DNA from: Penium margaritaceum
Lineage: Eukaryota > Streptophyta > Zygnematophyceae > Desmidiales > Peniaceae
Direction of reading: 5' to 3'
DNA length: 64,000 bases
NCBI GenBank assembly: GCA_023375785.1
Contig: SZWC01001561.1
Coordinates: 66,543 to 130,542 of the forward strand
A model generated the notes under the pieces. It did no database searches. It had not been told where the DNA came from and saw only the letters and a list, made by a program, of their open reading frames with translations. The position numbers and the translations under genes are program-made. Shown here piece after piece: positions 58,101 to 64,000 of this stretch. Every line of letters begins with the position of its first letter. Position 1 is the first letter of the stretch.

Positions 58101-61100
58101 ACGTTGACAGCTCATAACATGAGTCAGAAATTGTCAGAGGAAGAAACAATGGTTTGGGAATACTAGTTACCGACTANGGGAAACATGGTCTTGGAATGCT
58201 AGTTATCAACTAGCATCTACAAAAACCTTCAATAACAAGTGGCACGATGTGGCTACCATGCACAATGAACAACCACAGTAGGCATATGTCACTGACCAAG
58301 ACCAAAGAGTTTCACAAGGTGTAGTCAATGGTTACGACTCATAACATGAGTCCCAAATGGTTAGAGGGGGAAAATTGTTTGGGAACACTTGTTATCAGCT
58401 AGTAAGTACAGAGACCTTCAATAAGTAGTGGCATGGTGTGGCTACCTTGCACAAGTACCAACCAAAGTAGGCATATGTCCCTGACCATGACCAAAGAATC
58501 CCACTATGTGTGGTCAACGTTGACAACTCATAATACGAGTCACAAATGGTCACAGGCAGATACAATGGTTTGGGAACACTAGTTATTGAATAGCAAGTAC
58601 AAACACCGATAATGATTGACAAAGCGTGGCTACCATGCACAATGACCAACCAAAGTATTGCATATGTCAGTAACCATGATCAAAGGATTTCATTTTGTGT
58701 GGTCAATGTTGACAACTCATAATGCGAGTCACAAGTGGTCAGAGGGGCATGGGAATGCTAGTTATCCGAAAGCAAGTACAAAGATCTTAGTGGCAAGGTG
58801 TGGCTACCATGCAGATTGACCAACCAGAGTAAGCATATGTCACTGAAAATGACCTAATAATTTTGCTATGTGTGGCCAACGCTGACAACTCTTTATGCGA
58901 GTCACAAATGGTGGTATGGAAAACATGGTTCAGGAATATTATTTTTTCACTAACAAGTACAAGGAACTTCAATAAGTACTGGCGTGGTGTGGCTACCATG
59001 TACAATGATCAATCAAAGTAGTCATATGTCAGTGATCATGACCAAAGAATTTCATTATGTGTGGTCAACGTTGACAGCTCATAACATGAGTCAGAAATTG
59101 TCAGAGGAAGAAACAATGGTTTGGGAATACTAGTTACCGACTAGCTAGTACAAAAACCTTCAATAATTTCTGGCACGGTGTGGTTACCATGCACAATGAC
59201 CAATCAAAGAAGGCATTTACCACTGACCATGACCAATAAAATTTCACTGTGTGGTCAACGTCGACAACTCATAATACGAGTCCCAAATTGTCAGAGGGGG
59301 AAACAATAGTTTGGGATTACATGTTATCAACAAATAAGTACAAAGACGTTCAATAAGTAGTTTCACGGTATGGCTACCATGCACACTGACCAACCAAAGT
59401 AAGCATATGTCACTGACCATGACCAAAGAATTTCACTATGTGTGGTCAACGTTGACAACTCATAATACAAGTCACAAATGGTCGGAGGGAAGAGACAATG
59501 GTTTAGGAACACCAGTTATTGACTAGGAAGTACAAAAAACTTCAATAAGTAGTGGCCCGTTGTAGCTACTATGCACAATGACCAACGAAAGTAAGCTTAT
59601 GTCACTGACCATTACCAAACAATTCCACTATGTGTGGTCAATATTGACAACTCATAATACGAGTCACAAATGGTCAGAGGGGGAAGCAATAACATGAGAA
59701 TACTTGTTATGAACAAGCAAGTACAAAGACCTTCAATAAGTAGTGGCACGGTGTGTCTACCATGCAAAATGACCAACCAAAATGTGTATATGTCACTGAG
59801 CATGACCAAAGAATTCCACAATGTGTGGTCAACGTTGACAACTCATAACACGAGTCACAAATGGGCAGAGGGGGAAACAATGTTTTGGAGACACTAGGTA
59901 TCAACTAGCAAGTACAAAGATGTTCAATAAGTAGTGGCATGGTGTGAATACCATTCACTATGACTAACCAAAGTAGGCATATTCACTGACCATGACCAAA
60001 GAATTTCATTATGGGTGGTCAACGTTAACAACTCATAACACGAGTCACAAATGTTCGGCGGGGGAAAACATGGTTTGGGAATACTAGCTCTTGAAAAGAA
60101 ATACAAAGACCTTGAATAAGTAGTGGCATGGTGTGGCTACCATGCATAATGACCAACCAAAGTAGGCATTTGTCTCTGTCCATGACCAAAGAATTTCACT
60201 TGTGTGTGATCAACGTTGACAGCACACACAACAAGTTACAAACGGTTAGAGGGGGAACCAAGTGTTTATGAATACTACTTATTGACTAGAAAGTACAAAA
60301 ACCTTTGATAAGGAGGGGCACGGTGTGGCTACCATGCACAACGACCAACCAAAGTAGGCATATTCCACTAACCATGACCAAAGAGTTTCACTATGTGTGG
60401 TCAACGTTGACAACTCATAATACAAGTAAAAAATGGTCAGAGGGGAAAATAATAGTTTGGGAATACTGGTCATTGACTACAACGTACAAAGACCTTCAAT
60501 GAGTATTGACTAGGTGTTGCTATCATGCACGATGACAAACAAAATTAGTCATATGTCAATAACCATGAACAAAGAAGATCACTATGTGTGGTCAACGTTC
60601 ACAACTCATAATACGGGTCACAAATGGTCAGAGGGGGCTACAATGGCTTGGGAATACAACTTGTTGACGAGTAAGTGAAAACACCTTCAATAAGTAGTGG
60701 CACAGTGTTGCTACCATGTACAATGACCAACTAAAGTAGGCATATGTCCCTAACCATGGCCAACGAATTTCACTACGTGTGGTCAACGTTAAAACCTCAT
60801 GATGCGAGTCACAAATGGTCAGAGGGGGGAATAGTGGCTTAGGAATACTAGTTATCACCTAGGAAGTACAAAGACATCCAATGAGTAGTGGCATGGTGTG
60901 GCTACCGTACACAATGACAAACCAGAGGAGGCACATGTCACAGACTATGACCAGAGAAGTTCACCATGTGCAGTCAACGTTGACAACTCATGAGATGAGT
61001 CACAAATGGGCAGAGGGGGAAAAAATGGGTTGGGGATACTAGTTATTGACTAGCAAGTATGGAGACATTAAAAAAGGAGTGGCAAGGTGTGGGTACCATG

Positions 61101-62579
61101 CACAATAACCAACCAAAGAGGGCTTATGTCACTGACCACGACAAAAATTAACAATGTGTGGTCAATGTTGACAACTCATAATACAAGTCACAAATGGTCA
61201 AAGGGGGAAACAATGGTTTGTGAATACTACTTATCAATTAACAAGTACAAATACCTTCAATAAGCAGTGGCACGGTGTGGCTACCATTCACAATGACCAG
61301 CCAAAATAGGCATATGTCACTGACCATGAGAAAAGAATTTCACTATGGGCGGTCAACGTTGACAACTCATAACACAAGTCACAAATGATTGTGGGGTAAA
61401 CCAATGCTTTTGGAATACTAGTTATTGACTAACAAGTACAAAGAAATTCAATGAATAGTGACACGGTTTGGCTACCGTGGACAATGACCACAAAAGAAAG
61501 GCATGTGTCACTGACGATGGCCAAATCACTATGGGTGGTCAACGTTGACAACTCATAAAATGACTCACAAATTGTCAGAGGAGGAAACAATGATTTGGGA
61601 ATACAAGTTATCAACTAGCAAGTACAAATACCTTCAATAAGTAGTGGCACGGTGTGGGTACCATGCACAATGACCAACCAAAGTAGGAATATGTCACTGC
61701 CTGTGACCAAAGAATTGCACAATGTGTGGTCAAAATTGACAACTTATTCTAGGAGTCACAAATGGTCAGAGGGAGGAAATGGTTTAGGAATAATAGTTAC
61801 TGACTAGAAGTTACACAGAACTTCAATAAGTAGTGGTATTGTATGGCCACCATGCATAATGAACAACCAAAGTAGGCATATGTCACTGATCATGACCAAA
61901 GACTTCCACTTTGATGGACATGCAAGTACAAAGATCTTCAATACATAGTGGCACGGTGTGGCTACCGTACACAATGACCAAGCAAAGTTGGCATATGTCA
62001 TTGACCATGACCAAAGAATTTCACTATGTGTGATTAACATGGAAAACTCATGATATGAGTCACAAATGGTCATAGGGGGGATACAATGGTTTGGAAAAAC
62101 AATTCATCGCCTAGCAGGTACAAAGATCTTCAATAAGTAGTGGCAAGGTGTGGCTACCATGCACAATGAACAATGAAATGAGGCATATGTCACTGCCCAT
62201 GACCAAAGAGTTTCACTGTATGTGGTCAACATTGACAACTCATGCTACAAGTCACAAATGGTCAGAGGGAGAAACAACGGTATGGGAATACTAGTGATAA
62301 AATAGCAAGTACAAGTACCTTCAATAAGTAGTGGCACAGTGTGGCTACCATGAACAATATCCAACCAAAGTAGGCATATGTCACTGACCATGACCAAAGA
62401 ACTTCACTATGTGTGGTCAACGTTTACAACTCATAACATGAGTCACAAATGGACAGAGGGGGAAACAATGGGTTGGGGATACTTGTTATGGATGAGCAAG
62501 TATAAAGGCTTTAAAAAGTAGTGGCACGGTTTGGCTACCATGCACAATGACCAACCCAAGTAGGCATATGTCACTGACC
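52145..62579 (-). repeat. 190-bp satellite array, minus orientation, block 9
   Basis: The longest block, about 55 monomers including truncated ones (for example near 53280-53340). It resumes after the LTR at ACAAAATGGTC, the satellite position ACAAATGGTC. It contains a 966-bp near-identical duplication at 57211-59143 and Ns at 57368 and 58177, and ends at an N at 62580. Confidence 0.96.
57211..59143 (-). repeat. 966-bp tandem duplication within the satellite
   Basis: 57211-58176 and 58178-59143 are equal in length (966 bp, five monomers) and differ at only a handful of bases, against strong divergence elsewhere in the block. A single N at 58177 separates them exactly, and another N (57368) corresponds to a C in the second copy. 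Confidence 0.9.
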
Positions 62580-62580
62580 N

Positions 62581-63016
62581 TTTTTTTTTTTTTTGGTCTT
62601 TAGTTCTCATCTCTTGCATCCACCATGCCGACTCCTCAAGCACCTGCAACATACAAATCACTGTCTAGCGGCTTTGTCAAGAAGTCCGCAAGCATTTTCT
62701 TGGTTGCGACGTGCTCCAGTTCCACGACACCCTTGGCGATAAGGTCACATGAGTAGTGGTACCGAATATCGATGTGCTTTGTATGCCGGGAGATCATGTT
62801 GTCCTCTGCCATAGCCATGGCACTTTGATTGTCGATGCAGATGACCGCTGCCTCCTCTTGTGGTGCCTTGATCTCATCAAGCAAACTGCGAAGCCACTGT
62901 GTTTCCTTGCACACTTCGGAGAGTGTAATGTACTCCGCCTCAGCAGTAGAAAGCGAGACGCAGTCCTGCTTCCTGCTTGCCCACGAGACCGCACCACCGT
63001 TGAGAAGACAAACAAA
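62581..63016 (-). pseudogene. Partial second copy of copia RNase H 3' end, joined by N
   Basis: About 420 bp almost identical to 63038-63459 (about four substitutions seen). It encodes the RNase H C-terminal part (VCKETQWLRSLLDEI to KPLDSDLYVAGA). It is bordered by N on both sides (62580 and 63017) and by a T-run (A-run in element sense) on the left. It reads as an incomplete copy of the neighbouring element end rather than an independent insertion. Confidence 0.75.
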
Positions 63017-63017
63017 N

Positions 63018-64000
63018 TCAGTTTTTTTTTGTTTTTTTGGTCTTTAGTTCTCATCTCTTGCATCCACCATGCCGACTCCTCAAGCACCTACAACATACAA
63101 ATCACTGTCTAGCGGCTTTGTCAAGAAGTCCGCAAGCATTTTCTTGGTTGCGACGTGCTCCAGTTCCACGACACCCTTGGCGATAAGGTCACATGAGTAG
63201 TGGTACCGAATATCGATGTGCTTTGTACGCCGGGAGATCATGTTGTCCTCTGCCATAGCCATGGCACTTTGATTGTCGATGCAGATGACCGTTGCCTCCT
63301 CTTGTGGTGCCTTGATCTCATCAAGCAAACTGCGAAGCCACTGTGTTTCCTTGCACACTTCGGAGAGTGTAATGTACTCCGCCTCAGCAGTAGAAAGGGA
63401 GACGCAGTCCTGCTTCCTGCTTGCCCACGAGACCGCACCACCGTTGAGAAGACAAACAAACCCTAAGGTGGACTTCCTGTCATCAATCCGTCCTCCCCAG
63501 TCCGCGTCAGTGTAGCATGTCAGCCGCAGCAAGTCTGATCCTTCTAGACCTCCAAACCGGCGTCCGACGTGCCGAGTCTTTTTGAGGTAGCGTAAAGTCT
63601 GCTTCACGACTTGCCAATGTTCTGGCCCAGGGTTGACCACAAACCTGCTCACCTGACCCACTGCAAAAGCAATGTCAGGTCGTGTTCCCACCATTGCATA
63701 CATGAGGCTTCCAACGGCGGACTGGTATGGAATGTTTTGCATCTCCCGCCGGTCTGCCTTGTTGCTTGGTGACATGGAGGAGGAGAGCTTGCAGTCGGAG
63801 GGCATGGGGGTGCTGACGGGCTTGCAGTCCTCCATGTTGTAGCACTTCAAGATGTCCATGATGTACTTGGTCTGGTTGAGCTCGATGGTGCCTGCTTTGC
63901 GGTTGCGGTGAACAGCAATCCCGAGGTAGTACTCGAGAGGTCCCATGTCCTTCATCTTAAATCTGCTGGCCAGATTTTTCTTGAGGTCCGTGAGGGCCTC
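63018..64000 (-). pseudogene. pol: Copia A-type RT/RNase H end, runs off the window
   Basis: The frame is open from the window edge to 63080, over 300 codons, the longest uninterrupted pol stretch here. It covers the RT C-terminus (MKDMGPLEYYLGIAVHRN, RPDIAFAVGQVSRFV) and a complete RNase H with CYTDADW, STAEAEY and CIDNQSA providing the D-E-D residues. It stops with VVGA then TGA, where the copy at 25880-26042 has CGA and 13 more codons to the normal end. An A-rich run follows the normal stop near 63038, then N. No LTR is seen because the 3' end is cut by the N. Confidence 0.88.

Noticed and set aside
1149-62579. Many open frames of 60-140 codons in the satellite blocks, with recurring peptides such as SVTYAYFGWSLCMVATPCHY on either strand
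   Set aside because: They follow the repeat, appear in several frames and both strands, break at random stops, and change frame from monomer to monomer because 190 is not a multiple of three. They show repeat identity, not genes.
1149-62579. Interpreting the repeat arrays as CRISPR
   Set aside because: Repeats are contiguous diverged 190-bp monomers with no unique spacers, in a eukaryotic transposon context.
1149-62579. Calling the array a functional centromere
   Set aside because: Monomer length alone is not evidence; no CENP-B box is seen, monomers are poorly homogenised, and chromatin data would be needed.

Overview
This window is nuclear repeat DNA from a eukaryote. It is most likely a green plant or other streptophyte, because it carries Ty1/copia retrotransposons, a PIF/Harbinger DNA transposon and short TIR elements of plant type. 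I see no intact host gene, no rRNA or tRNA gene and no bacterial-style operon. The species cannot be named from the sequence.

About 43.7 kb (two thirds of the window, roughly 230 copies) is one diverged tandem satellite with a monomer of about 190 bp. It lies in nine blocks: plus at 1149-3543, minus at 3544-6948 and 7435-11110, plus at 11111-20492, minus at 23841-24857, plus at 26831-30942, 34587-42343 and 42742-44262, and minus at 52145-62579. The monomer carries a perfect 12-bp palindrome (GTCAACGTTGAC) and other dyads. Part of the 11.9-18.1 kb block shows a higher-order period of six to seven monomers.

Transposons interrupt the satellite. They are: an LTR fragment (584-1148); a TIR element (6949-7434); a decayed copia gag-integrase fragment (20493-23840); a chimeric copia element with two different LTRs (24858-26830); a PIF/Harbinger element with a broken DDE transposase (30943-34586); a small TA-flanked MITE (42344-42741); a second, reciprocally chimeric copia block on the minus strand (44263-52144); and a copia RT-RNase H end on the minus strand (62581-64000).

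The main result is a reconstruction. Two copia families are present, called A here (688-bp LTR) and B (636/637-bp LTR). At 24.9-26.8 kb a B 5' end is joined to an A 3' end. At 44.3-52.1 kb an A 5' end is joined to a B 3' end in the opposite orientation. Reversing one 21.25-kb inversion (about 25,880 to 47,130) rebuilds a complete B element and a near-complete A element. It brings together matching satellite phases with 5-bp target duplications at both elements and makes satellite polarity uniform from 23.8 to 62.6 kb. A second, smaller inversion (3544-11110) is likely. The satellite phase acts as a ruler that also confirms a 3-bp duplication for the Harbinger element and a TA duplication for the MITE.

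Most coding sequence is decayed. In the A element the catalytic aspartates of protease, integrase and reverse transcriptase have each become asparagine, in each case at a former CpG. Four single N positions lie in the right-hand quarter. Two of them sit exactly at the junctions of near-identical tandem copies, so those duplications may be assembly joins.
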